Of a DNA stretch of 64,000 nucleotides, positions 10,944-21,782 are shown in pieces. Under the pieces are notes generated by a model. That model made no database searches. It had not been told where the DNA came from and saw only the letters and a list, made by a program, of their open reading frames with translations. This stretch comes from Wolfiporia cocos. Taxonomy: Eukaryota; Basidiomycota; Agaricomycetes; Polyporales; Phaeolaceae. The stretch is from assembly GCA_029448655.1 (NCBI GenBank), contig JACCLO010000002.1, positions 3,658,001 to 3,722,000 of the forward strand, written 5' to 3'. The first letter of the stretch is position 1, and each line of letters begins with the position of its first letter. A program made the position numbers and the translations under genes.

Positions 10944-12586
10944 ATGAAGTATACCACTCTATCCGTGCTCGCCCTCCCGGTGCTCGCGTCCGCCCATGGC
11001 CACGGCGTCGCCCACCGCGCCCGCCAGGACGACGGCTCTGCCGAGCTGTCCGACGCGAACGCCGCTGGTACTGGAACGGCCACAAACTCGCTGCCTACGA
11101 CCATAAGCTTCTCTCTAATTACCGAGAACCCGACGGCCATCCCCATTTCTGACATCAGGACCGGGACTGCTCAGCTCCAGTCGACGATTGCCATTTCCAC
11201 GACATACGCCGCGGGGGCGAGGCCCACTCAAATTTCGAGCGCGGCAGGCCTCCCGGATGGTGCGCTAGTTTCACCGATCTACGCGGCTAAATTTGACTGA
11301 TATCACCGGTCAGCTCTGGCGCTCAACCCGAAGGACTATCCGACGCTCGACAAGACGCCGCCGACGGATACGCCTGAGGTGCAGGAATGGGTTTCGCAGG
11401 TGATGAACTCGGGGATCGAAATTCCCGATATCCCCGTGACCAACCCGGGCGGGTGTGGCAACAACACCGCCGCGCTGGCGAATGCGGCCCAGAACTGCTG
11501 GTGGACGTGCGGTGGGTGTGTCCGGGATACGGACATCACGACGTGCCCGACAAAGGACTCGTGGGGTGTTTCGTACGACGACGGCCCCTCGCCGTACACG
11601 CCCAACCTGCTGCAGTACTTTGACCAGGAGGACATTCGCGCGACGTTCTTCGTTGTTGGCTCTCGTGCGATTTCTCGCCCTGCGATGCTCCAGGACGAGT
11701 ACATGATGGGCAACCAAATCGCCGTGCACACCTGGAGCCACCCGTACATGACGACCAGGACCACTGAGGAGGTCATTGCGGAGCTTGGGTGGACGAAGAA
11801 GATCATCCATGACGCGCTTGGTGTAACACCACTCTACTGGCGTCCCCCCTACGGTGACATTGACGACCGCGTCCGCGCTATCTCGACCGCGATGAACCTC
11901 ACGCCCATCATGTGGACGCGCATCAGCGCGGACATGACCTTTGACACGACCGGTGCGCTTCCCCCGCTTTCGCTTGTTTCAATTTGTTTAATCGGCTAAA
12001 AACCGTCCGAAAGACTGGAGCATCCCCGGGGGCACCTCTACCGCGGCGTCTGTGCTGGACAAGTGGAACTTGATCATGGGCAACTCAACCAAGATCGACA
12101 CTGGGTTCATCGTCCTGGAGCATGACCTGTTCGAGCAGACGGTCGACATCGCAACGGGCTACATCCTCCCTCAGGCGCTTGCGCATGTTCCCAAGTACAA
12201 CATGACGCCCATCATCGAGTGTTTGAACATGCCGCTTGCGAACTCATACATTGAGACGAACGACAACTCGACGAATCCGCCGCCACTGGGTGCGTTGTCT
12301 TGGTTTCCTGATTGCGGGGAAGCACGCTAACGGGCGTCCTTGTATAGCCGCAGCGCTTGCGAACAGGACCTCGACTTCTGGTTCGGCGTCCGCCGGAACC
12401 GCGAGCAGCACCGCGAGCAGCAGCAGCAGTAGCAGCAGCAGCAGCGGCGGCCACAGCGGAAGCGGCAGCAGCAGCGAGGGCAGCACCTCCAGCAGCAGCG
12501 GCGCAGCTGCGGGCATCGCCTTTAACTCGGGTCTGATCTCTGCTGCGCTGGGTATGGTCGCCGGCGCAAGCGCACTTCTCTTCTGA
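10944..12586 (+). CDS. Chitin deacetylase 1 (CE4, GPI-anchor type)
   Basis: Secreted carbohydrate esterase family 4 enzyme that removes acetyl groups from chitin to give chitosan in the cell wall. Exons 10944-11259, 11314-11952, 12014-12289 and 12348-12586 sum to 1470 nt, encoding 489 residues. The N-terminus has a signal peptide (MKYTTLSVLALPVLASAHG). The CE4 motifs are all present: SYDDGPS (catalytic and metal Asp), HTWSHP (metal-binding His pair), RPPYGDID, and a late IDTGFIVLEHD segment. A Cys cluster (CWWTCGGCVRDTDITTC) precedes the catalytic domain. The C-terminus is Ser/Gly-rich with a run of ten Ser and closes with a hydrophobic tail ending SALLF, as expected for GPI attachment. A close tandem paralogue lies 1.3 kb downstream on the same strand. 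Confidence 0.94.
12410..12510 (+). repeat. AGC-type trinucleotide repeat coding poly-Ser
   Basis: Inside the last exon of chitin deacetylase 1, interrupted AGC/GGC triplets encode the Ser/Gly-rich stalk. Such tracts change length easily by slippage and could vary stalk length between strains. Confidence 0.8.
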
Positions 12587-13850
12587 GCACCTGTCTTGTG
12601 TGAGCCGTGTCGCGGAGCGCTCGGCGTGAATGGCAACTGTAAACACGCTAACTACCGTGTCTTCCTAACTCGATGTGTACGACCCCGCAAACTCCAGCTG
12701 TAGACGCTGCAATACACCCTTGTTCGGCTGCGGACACTTGATACCTCGCCACAGCGATTACGCTCGTGCGGACTCGCACGATACCCTTCGTAGTGTACGC
12801 ACTTATTGTTCAGCTGTTTGTTCACTAATGTGATGTGTGTCTGTTGATGTGGTGGTGTAACTTCATGATAGAGGTGTGCCCCGGTGAGGGTCTGCGTGTA
12901 TTTCTGGGATACTAACGGTTGGTTCAGACAGCCGCGATTGACGTGGGCACTTTCCTCTCCCGTGCGTCCTATCGCTGATGTTGTGTCAAACTCATGCATT
13001 CTGTAAAAGACGTGAGCGCAACTTGCGACGGCGAACATATGAGGGTGGAAACGACGACGTGCCCGCCAGCGAAGAGTTGCGACCGATTCGAGCCCCGGTT
13101 TACGGCTACGCTGACACTTGTTACAGATTGCTCCAGCGGATGCTATTTTTCGAACGGCCACTTCGCCAGTGGGATGCGCCCATTCGGACCCTTTAATTTA
13201 GGGTTGACAGGCCGAGACCAGGTTGTGCGTTGTGTATGCGGGTCCATGGAAGCGTACGGTATATATAGGGCTTCCAGATCCCTCGAGGGGGAAGCAGCAG
13301 ATCGGGGGAAGGAGTATTTTCGCATGGCACGCAGCCAAGAGGCTTGTCGTATGGTTCTTAAACACCTTCCTGATTAGGCAAGATCCCGACGCGCCGCTAA
13401 AGAGGACAGATGGACAGTGCGCAGCAGGTGATCGGCATTGGCTGTCCATATGTGCGCAGGCACGAGACGCCTGGGCCACAACGCGCCCCGACGTGTATGG
13501 TACGCTCCGCCGCGGTTGCCAGGTGCTGACTGGGTGAAGGCAGGCAGGTTTATCCTCTGCGTCGAAGCTCGTCGAGGGGTCGTCGCGCGCGGGCAGATTT
13601 GGTGAGCCGGCTGCGATGGTCTGCCGCCAGTCGTCGGTTGGGCGTCGGCACTCGACGGCACGCGCGGCGGCGTGAGGCGAGTCGCGCCAAGACATTGCCA
13701 AGGATATTCCCTTTTGCGCTCGCTGCCTTTATACAGGCCCGTTGCGCTGCTCTCGCTCTCATTCTCTCTCGTCTCTCGACGCCCATCCTATTCCCCGCCG
13801 CCCTGCACGGCACCCAAACTCCTGCGCTCTTTACCCTCACGACCCCCACC
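12587..13850. promoter_or_regulatory. Intergenic between the two chitin deacetylases
   Basis: This 1.26-kb gap must hold the 3' UTR of the first paralogue and the promoter of the second. AT boxes are present at about 13258-13266 (GTATATATA) and 13728-13735 (TTTATACA). The last 100 bp before ATG 13851 are C/T-rich. Small open frames here lack any family feature. No gene is called. Confidence 0.45.
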
Positions 13851-15440
13851 ATGTGGTTCGCCCTCGCCACTGCCGTGACCCTCCCCGCGCTCGCCTCCGC
13901 CCACGGCGTGCACGGCGTCCAGCACCACGCGCGTGCCAGCGACATTGCTGATGCCGTCGCGTCTGCGACCGCCGCCGTCGCCTCCGGCGCGAGTGCGCTT
14001 CCGTCGCTGACCTTCTCGCTCGCGTCGGTCAACCCGACCGCGTTGCCGCTGTCTTCCATTGCGGTCTCTGCCCCCACGCAGGCGACCATCGCGCTCTCGA
14101 GCACCTACGTGGCGGGTTCCAAGCCCACGAACATCCCGGGCGCGCCTGGCATGCCGGCCGGTGTGTACTCTGCGATTGGACTGTTGTCTTGCCCGTTCTG
14201 AGCGCATATATGCAGCCTACACGATCAACCCCAAGGACTACCCCACTCTCGACAAGACCCCGCCCACTGACACCGACCTGGTGCAGCAGTGGATCCAGGA
14301 GGTGCAGGACTCGGGGATCAGCATCCCCGACATTCCCGTCACCAACCTCGGAGGGTGCGCGAACAACACCGAGGCGGCCGCGAACACGAGCCGCTGCTGG
14401 TGGACGTGCGGCGGCTGCACGCGTGACACCGATATCTCGACGTGCCCGACGAAGAACACTTGGGGCTTGACCTACGACGACGGACCGGGCCCGTGGACGC
14501 CCGACCTCCTGCAGTACCTCGAGCAGCACGACATGCACTCGACGTTCTTCGTCATCGGTTCCCGTGCAATCTCGCGCCCTGCGATGCTCCAGGACGAGTA
14601 CATGGCCGGCCATCAGATTGCAGTGCACACCTGGAGCCACCCGTACATGACGACCAAGACGAACGAGGAGGTGATTGCTGAGCTTGGCTGGACGAAGAAG
14701 GTCATCAAGGACACGATTGGTGTGACGCCCCTTTACTGGCGTCCCCCCTACGGTGACATCGACGACCGTGTCCGCGCGATCAGTAGGGCGATGAACCTGA
14801 TCCCCATCATGTGGACCCGTATGGACGCGGAGCAGACCTTCGACACTCAGGGTGCGTAAAGCGCGTGTGTGGTGAGATTATGCGCACTAACCAGTTCCCG
14901 CAGACTACGACATCCCCGCCGGCGAGGTCACGTCGACGCAGGTGCTGAACAACTGGCAGGAGATCATGAACAACTCGTCGTCCATCGACACTGGGTTCAT
15001 CGTGCTCGAGCACGACCTCTGGCAGCAGACGGTCGACATTGCTGTCGGCTACATCCTGCCCGAGGCGCTCGCGCACCAGCCCAAGTTCAACATCACCCCC
15101 GTGATCGAGTGCCAGGACATGCCACTCTCCAACTCGTACATCGAGACGAACGACAACTCGACCAACCCCCCGCCCGTCTGTGAGTGGCTTTTGCGTCTCG
15201 TGTTCTCATAGTCCGCTCACATATCGGCATGATTCCACAGTGGACTACAAGGCCATTGCTAGCGGCTCTGCGTCCGTCTCCGCCTCCGCCTCCGCCGCGC
15301 AGGGTTCGAGCACGAGCGGCGTCTCTGTCAACAGCGCCGCGGGTGCGTCGAGCGGGGCCCCCGCCAGGGCAGTCATGAGCCAGGGCATGGTGACGGCCGC
15401 CCTGAGCGCCATCGCCGCCGCGGGTGCCTTCCTGCTCTAA
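13851..15440 (+). CDS. Chitin deacetylase 2 (CE4, GPI-anchor type)
   Basis: Tandem paralogue of the preceding gene with the same expected reaction, chitin to chitosan at the cell surface. Exons 13851-14160, 14216-14851, 14904-15179 and 15241-15440 sum to 1422 nt, encoding 473 residues. All three introns fall at the same positions and phases as in the first copy, and exons 2 and 3 are nearly or exactly equal in length (636/639 and 276/276 nt). A signal peptide (MWFALATAVTLPALASAHG) is followed by the Cys cluster CWWTCGGCTRDTDISTC and the CE4 motifs TYDDGPG, HTWSHP and RPPYGDID, with IDTGFIVLEHD. The Ser/Ala-rich stalk lacks the poly-Ser run of copy 1, and the hydrophobic end (AAAGAFLL) again suggests a GPI signal. 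The catalytic core is well conserved between the copies while signal peptide and stalk differ. Confidence 0.94.
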
Positions 15441-16108
15441 GCCAGGAGCACCCCCACAGCCCACCGAGGTTCGGGAGTCGCACGCCGGAGCCGCGGTGCC
15501 TACCGGGCCGTGCGCGCGCACGCGCGCCCCGCTTTCGTCCCACGCCTTTTCTTAGATCTGCACGCACTCTGCATTCACATACCACGCGGACTCGATACCA
15601 CGGCTGCTACCGCAGCGCGCGCCGCGCGTGGTGTCCACCCCCAGTCCCTCCGTAGCGTACCAACCAACACGATTTGTCACTGGACATGTGCTTAGCAACT
15701 TTTAATCCAATGATTTCGAAGATCGATCCAATGGACTGGAGCGCGTGTCTGACGGCGCCCTCGGGGAAACCGAATGCATGGTAACCTGGCACAAGCTATT
15801 TCTGTACGAGGACCTGGTGGGAAACACGTATTATTACTACAGAGCTATTACCGCGACATGACGCAGTCAAGAAGTGAAGCTACATTTAGTTCATGTCCGC
15901 ATATAGTCCGAGACGAAGGGTCCACAGCTTCACAGGCGTAGTCCACGAGGGAGGAGGGAGGAACTTGACACAGCCCACCATTAGCCCAGGCTCCGGTATG
16001 AGTGTCACAGGAAAAGGTCCGCATCCGCACGGAACAGCGTGCTCTCAGCCCACTGATTAAGAAAAGAGAACGCTGAGGAGCACTGCGCAGCATGGAACCT
16101 GCCACGCC
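15441..16108. other. Intergenic, convergent 3' flanks
   Basis: This 668-bp gap separates the stop of chitin deacetylase 2 from the stop of the oppositely oriented glucanosyltransferase. It includes TATTATTACTACAGAG-type AT-rich sequence around 15830. No open frame here has supporting features. Confidence 0.6.
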
Positions 16109-18019
16109 TCACGCGAGGGTCAGCAGGCCGCCCGCAACGCTGCAGAGACATGCGAGGGCGACGCCGAGTAGCGCCTGCGGGCTGCCGAGCGCGGGCGGCG
16201 CGCCGCTCTTGTTCGTGGTGGACCCGCTGGTGCTGGCGGCGCCGGACGCGGAGGCGGGCGCGCTCGGGGTGAACGTCGCAGACGGGTTCGCATCGCACGA
16301 CGTCGCGACGGCCGTGGCGGACTGCGACGCGGCGCTGTTCACCGTCGCGTTCCCCGCAAAGTTGCACGCCTGCGCGTTCTCGCCCGTCGCCTCGTAGTAC
16401 TCGCTCATCACGAACGACAGCTGGATCTCTGCGCGGCGGCCAAGCGTCAGCGTCAGTCAGCGGGCGCGCGCGGGACGTGCGCACCGGGGTCGCAGTACGA
16501 GACGCGGCCGTACACGCCGGTGGTGCCGTTCCCGGAGATGGCGGCGCAGGACCCGCCCTGCTGCGCGAGGTAGCCGCACGCGTCGCCGATGAGCACGCCG
16601 ACGACGGCGCTCGTGTTGCTCGAGTGCGGCGTGAAGACGCAGCTGAGCGCGCCCTCGATGCACCCGCACGCGGCCGCGTCCGGCGTCGGCGGGAGCGTCG
16701 TGCTCGCGAGGAACGTCGAGTTCTGCGCGGGGCACGCGGGGTAGCGCGTCGTGCCCGCGGCGCTCTCCGCCGGGCTCTGCGGCGGGTCCGCCTGCGCGTA
16801 CTGCGCCGCGAGGCGGGTGAAGTCGCTCGAGGTCTCGACGGAGCCGTTCGGCGCGAGCGTGATCATGCCGAACTGGCCCGCGGAGCTCGCCGCGGGGAAG
16901 TAGCTGAACGCGACGCCGCCGGACCAGATCTCGGTCATGGGGCTGCTGAGGAGCGCGGCGACCTCCGTCCAGAGGCGCGGCGGCGCGGTGACGCAGCCGA
17001 ACTCGCTGAAGTAGGCGGGGATGTTGTAGCCCGCGAAGTCGCCGTTGATTGTGTCGTAGACGGATGCGGAGGCGTCGCCGCACCATTCACTGTGGGTGTC
17101 AGGGTGGCGCTGGGTATGCGTTGGGAGCGACTTACTAGTTGTTCACGCCGTAGATGTCGATGGCGGTGGACCCGGAGTTTGTGTTGGACGGGTCGCAGCT
17201 CAGGTAGTTCGCCAGAGGATCTCTCCAGTCGGAGGCACCGTCGATGGCCGCGTAGCCCACCAATGCAGACGAGGAGATGGAAGCACTAGGCAGAGCATCA
17301 GCAAATGGGATATTTGGAGCATGGAGCAGTTCGTACAGGTACGCCTTGGTGTCTCTGGCGGCGGCCTTGACATACGCAGCGGCAGCACTGGCATTGGGTG
17401 CGATCACGACTTCGTTCCCGACGTTGTACGCCAGCACGTTGTCATACTTGTTGAACGCGTCGATCGTGTCGATGTACTGGTCCAGCAGGGCCGTCGTCCA
17501 GGTCGGGTCATCGCGGTTGATCGAACCGTTCACAGGCAGCGTCAGGTCAATGCTGGGAGATTACGGTGAGAAAATCGCGACGCTATGGGCGACTGGCGTC
17601 CGCGTACATGGTATAGATGTTCGCGCCGCTTAGGGCGTTCATGCAGTCGTCATGGTCGAGGGATGAGTTGACGCTGTATACCCGGATGGTGTTCACACCG
17701 AGCTGCTCCAGGTACGGGAGGTCCCGCGAACATGCGGTGCTGTTCGCGAGCGGATCAATGAACGTCGACGGCTCCAGGAACGGATTGTTTGTCGTGGTCG
17801 TCACCTCGCCTGTGATCATGATTAGCAGGGGCGTCATTAGATAAATTACATCAGAAACTTGCCTTGCTCCTGGTACGCAACGCCTTTGATGTAGAACCTA
17901 TCACCGTCCGCAGTATATAGGTACCTACCGTCCCGCGAGACCTTCGAGATGGCGCCTGCGCCTGCTGCGAGTGCAGCGACCGCGGCCGCTGTCGCCACTG
18001 TTTTGTACAAGGCGTGCAT
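16109..18019 (-). CDS. GH72 beta-1,3-glucanosyltransferase with X8 domain (GAS/GEL/EPD family)
   Basis: GPI-anchored cell-wall enzyme that cuts beta-1,3-glucan and rejoins the chains, elongating wall glucan outside the plasma membrane. Exon 1 (17863-18019) encodes a signal peptide (MHALYKTVATAAAVAALAAG) and the start of the GH72 domain, YIKGVAYQEQG. The second exon carries NPFLEPSTFIDPLANSTAC and GVNTIRVYSV. The acid/base Glu lies in VGNEVV and the nucleophile Glu in YFSEFGC. The X8/CBM43 module follows, with Cys in ACGCIEGALSC, DACGYLAQQGGSC and SYCDPE. A Ser/Ala/Thr-rich stalk and a hydrophobic tail ending GGLLTLA complete the GPI pattern. The first intron (17810-17862) uses a GC donor (G|GCAAGT) with CACAG acceptor; no GT donor keeps the frame. 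It converges with the two chitin deacetylases, forming a small wall-remodelling group. Confidence 0.93.
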
Positions 18020-19032
18020 GAGATGGAGGGGAGGGAGGGAAGGAGGGAAAGGAGGTGACGAGTGAGAAGGGGGACTAGGGCTATAGGAAGGGGGTTGGTC
18101 AGCGCATTTTCCGGCGTTTCCTGGGCACTTTTCGGGTCTGTGACAGTGGCCGCGTGCGCGGAACTGTCAACGCTGGAGGGAACACAGCCTGCAGGCTAAG
18201 AGAAGTCGTCATCGCGTGCTGCGCCTGACGACTGCTCTCATCTAGACAGAGGACTTTGGTATTCAGCGATGATGTTGTCCGTCCACATCAAACACCTAAC
18301 AGTGTCTGGTGGAGCGTATACTTGCACCTTGAAGCCGATCCGACGTCGTCACTCCGATCACTCGACGAACGGATCTCGCTTGGCGCCACCTCGCGGGGAT
18401 TTGGAAGATCGGAGTTTCGCCGGAGAATCACGCGTGCCCCGCTCAGCTTAACCTACAAGCTACATTTGCTAAATCCTGATTCTCCGCCTTTCCTGCGAAT
18501 GATGCTCGAATTGATCCAGGTCCTGTAGATGTCCGCTGTTCGGATGGGTAGCGATAATGAAGCGTGTAAGGGAACACAATTCAACTGCGAATTCCAATTG
18601 TCCACGCTGAAGTAAAATCATGCCATCCCCGCAAACTGCCAGTCACTGAATTGAATTCATTTAGTATTCAGATAAGTCCAGACGCTATGATTGTTCAAAC
18701 CCCGAGAGGAATATGCTCTTGAATCTCGTGATTCGACGAAGACTCCAACTCCGCTTAAGGTCAGACAACCCATGTAGCCAGACAATTAACTGCACAGACC
18801 GGTCGCTACCACTGTCGTGTTCTATCGGATGCTAAAGAGGTGCTCTGTATTCAGCGTCAAGGAGTACCACATTCAGCCATCCATTATGATGCTTGCGCAT
18901 ACCGCAACAACACGCGTGAAAAGCTCACGAAACACATGCAGTACGGCGCTCACAGTTCTTCGCTCCTCGCCCACGTCGGCTGCCATCCATCCAAAAACAA
19001 CGCGCCTCGTCTCACAGTCTACAATAGTATAA
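18020..19032. other. Intergenic between glucanosyltransferase and HET gene
   Basis: This gap of about 1 kb must contain the glucanosyltransferase promoter at its left end, with G/A-rich sequence on the + strand (the C/T-rich leader of the leftward gene), and the HET-gene promoter at its right. Short open frames at 18256-18528 and 18817-19032 have no recognisable features. Confidence 0.5.
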
Positions 19033-21097
19033 ATGGGCAACTGGCAGTCTTCCTTGAGATGGATATTCGATATCGTTACCACTATCATCAAGTCATCTCT
19101 ACGCTACACCAGAAGTCTATTTGACTCTCTCTGCGAATCAGCACAGGATATACAACGTAGGTGACGCTCCGCAAAACTCGGATAATCAATATATCATCAC
19201 CAATACTCACAATCGACTCATGCTGGATTCAGTCCGTATCGAGTCTTTCCTACGATGGGTCTTCAATATTGTCGTCACTATTATCAAGTCAGCTCTGCGT
19301 GGAACTGGCAGCTTGTTCAACAAGTTCTGTGATCTAATCAAGTGTAGGTGGTCATTCCATGATCCAGAGCTTGGACAGTTGATGTACACACTCGGACACC
19401 CGTGATCTTTCCCAGATCTACATAGGAGAATCAGCACTCCCCAAGGCCCTTATTCGATCTTGCAGATTTCTCTGGACAAGCTACCTAACGCCACTATCAG
19501 CCTCAACAATCGGGCAACTGCCTGTCGCTTTCGCCTGGTAGATTGCAATGCCTTCCTCGATTTACGAATACTCTCAGTCATCGAATTTCCCAAATTCCCT
19601 CCTAGCAACATCACATACGCCAGTATTTCCTACCCTTGGAGGGATCTACAGATGCCGGACGGACTCATGCCTCCAGAGGGCAGTTTCGGCGTATGCGGGG
19701 CGGAACATGCAGACAAAATTAGCATCGATGTGCTGCGAACGGCGTGCGTTGCAGCGCGGAGCAATGGGGCACCACTGTTGTGGTTAGACAGACTTTGCCT
19801 CATACAGACAAGCAAAGAAGATAAGAACTGGCAGATTCAGCGGATGTACCAAATCTACCAAAACTGCAAGCAGTGTCTGGTCTTCCCAGGAGGACTCGTC
19901 AGGCTCGCACGCCTATCTGAGTCGACAACATGGCTTGACAGAGCCTGGACGTTGCAAGAAGCAGTTGCTAACGGGATGAGAGACACAGTGAAATGTGTCT
20001 TTTCATTCACACACTCTACCTTTCCTGAATTCGTGCAGAAGCTCCTGGACGATCGCAGCTTCAGTCGCGAGTTTATCGACTCAATATCTCATAATCCTAT
20101 TCTCCAGCATTGTATCCTCGAGCCAGGACACTCAGGAATATGTGACCTCTTCAAACTGATCTCGACACTGTCTGCAACGATGATGGGCTTCGAGATGCGC
20201 GAGACCATACTTGCTCAGAGCCCAGACAACTTCCCTCTGCGTATCGTCTCCATCCCCACGGCCAAACTGCTCAAACACAGTCTGTTAGGAAAGCAATCCA
20301 TGCAGCATCAGTTCCTGTGGATTTCAGCATTCAGTCGCACGTCTTCGCGTCCCGTGGACATGGTGTTCAGCATCATGGGTCCGATGGGCGTGGACCTCCC
20401 CGTGGCGCGGTTCGATGCGAACGACCGTCTAAATGCGACAATTAAACTCATACAGGCACTGATGCAGCGTGGGCGGTATGCTGAATGGCTATTCATCGCT
20501 CCCGAGTTGCGCCCGTCTCCGGAGCTCTCGACACTCCCTGCATTCCCCGAGACGAGCGAGAGCGGGAAGGCCATGATCAAGACCTCCACCGGAAGAGTGC
20601 TCGCTTCAGAGGCAGTCGGCTTGAGGGAGCCTTGGAGAACGGAGGGCGCACCCTATGGCGTCATGTCTGACCAAGGATACTTCACCTTTCGCGCAAGGGC
20701 CGCATCAATAGTCGGAAGGGGAGAAAATACAACGAGCAGCAAGAACAATGCTTACTTACAATGCGCAACCGCCAATGCAGGTATCGTCAAAGGAGCCTGG
20801 GCCGTCGTTGTCGGCCGTCATAAGGAGTTGAACAGGAATCCTGAAACCGGCAAAATAACATTATCACCATCCGGCATGCAGTTTCCTGAAACTGTTGAGA
20901 TAACGCTGATGTTTATCGAGAGGCACAGCTCTGAGGAGGGAAGAGATCTGTATCATAGGGTAGGGATGGAACATGAGATCGATGAGATCAAGACCATAAA
21001 ATGGGCCTGGACTGAGCGAGAGTTTAGCGTTGGTGGCCCCGGAAGAGGAGATAGGGTCAGGTTCGCTATTGCACCAGAAGGACCTGTTTACTGTTGA
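19033..21097 (+). CDS. HET-domain (heterokaryon incompatibility) protein with duplicated N-terminal helix
   Basis: The HET domain is the fungal module tied to non-self recognition and programmed cell death, related to TIR folds; the trigger of this protein is unknown. Exons 19033-19156, 19233-19343 and 19416-21097 total 1917 nt, encoding 638 residues. HET motifs are clear: ITYASISYPWRDL, APLLWLDRLCLIQTSKEDKNWQIQRMYQIY, and STTWLDRAWTLQEAV. The third exon is open far upstream of its first Met, and splicing back gives a start at ATG 19033. The protein opens MGNWQSS, which fits the N-myristoylation pattern (Gly2, small residue at position 6). Exons 1 and 2 encode two related helices, SSLRWIFDIVTTIIKSSLR and SFLRWVFNIVVTIIKSALR. 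Exon 2 is 111 nt with phase-1 boundaries on both sides, so it can be duplicated or skipped without frame loss. The C-terminal half is unassigned. Confidence 0.85.
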
Positions 21098-21375
21098 GTT
21101 ACGGGCCCCTCACCGTAATGTTACGTGTGTCGACGCATGCACTGCTCTGAAGCGCATAGATAGTCGGGCGGGCGATTAGGGATACAGCGATAACACCCGA
21201 ACAACACAATTTATAATGCGCTGGAGGGTGGAAAACTATCACTGCGCGCAGCTTCAGCCCAAATTGGTGTTTCGCGTTACGCACGTTGTAGTGCTCTGCC
21301 GGGGACTGGAATGGTGCTGACACTGGGGATTTACTAGAGGGAGGCTATATAAAGTATAAAATATACATCTCATAT
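21098..21375. other. Intergenic, HET 3' flank and tRNA upstream region
   Basis: This short spacer is AT-rich just before the tRNA (TATATAAAGTATAAAATATACAT region, about 21345-21368), as is usual upstream of fungal tRNA genes. No open frame of note. Confidence 0.5.
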
Positions 21376-21458
21376 GCCCGCCTAGCTCAATCGGATAGAG
21401 CGTCAGACTCTTAGGAGCGGGCATCTGAAGGCTGCGAGTTCGACCCTCGCGGTGGGCT
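21376..21458 (+). tRNA. tRNA-Lys (anticodon CTT) with 9-nt intron
   Basis: The cloverleaf folds by eye. The acceptor arms GCCCGCC (21376-21382) and GGTGGGC (21451-21457) pair with one G-U. The D stem is GCTC/GAGC. The anticodon stem is TCAGA/TCTGA with loop C-T-CTT-A-A, giving anticodon CTT for lysine. The T arm is GCGAG-TTCGACC-CTCGC, and T is at the discriminator position 21458. A 9-nt insertion, GGAGCGGGC (21414-21422), sits right after position 37, the canonical site of nuclear tRNA introns. Removing it leaves a 74-nt tRNA. It should be transcribed by RNA polymerase III from internal A and B boxes. Confidence 0.93.
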
Positions 21459-21461
21459 AAT

Positions 21462-21478
21462 GTTTTTGCCTTCTTTTT
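21462..21478 (+). terminator. RNA polymerase III T-run terminator
   Basis: Runs of five T residues follow the tRNA by a few bases (TTTTT, then TTCTTTTTCC). This is the usual Pol III termination signal. Confidence 0.75.
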
Positions 21479-21782
21479 CCCACACACCGCAAGACTGATA
21501 CTATGATACTAACAACAGTTTTTCTTACGTGCTTGATCCCATGAATGCTCAGGTCCAAACAGAACGGCGTAGTTGGTATTGAAAGATAGCACATAACAGC
21601 ATAGAGGCATTTACAGTAGCACAGCAATGACGAAAACAATAGACGTTATGAATAAATCGTCCATCAGAGCAACATCCACCCTTTGTGTAATGCATAGTGT
21701 TTATGCAAAGTCACCAGAGCGGCTATGCCTGATTCACGGTATACCTCTATGACGCACAGTGCATGACTAGAGTCCGCAATGA
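21479..21782. other. Intergenic
   Basis: This 300-bp spacer between the tRNA terminator and the stop of the SUR7-like gene has no recognisable coding or RNA feature. It probably contains the 3' UTR of the leftward SUR7-like gene. Confidence 0.55.

Noticed and set aside
13255..13270. Strong TATA-like box (GTATATATA)
   Set aside because: It is almost 600 bp from the next start codon with no supported exon after it, so it is mentioned only within the intergenic entry.
16477..17289. 270-residue rightward open frame
   Set aside because: It is antisense to the GH72-X8 exons and consists of Arg/Ala/Val-rich shadow translation.
18256..19032. Small rightward ORFs upstream of the HET gene as extra exons
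   Set aside because: No donor-acceptor pair joins them in frame to the HET exons, and the MGNWQSS start already gives a complete, in-frame model.
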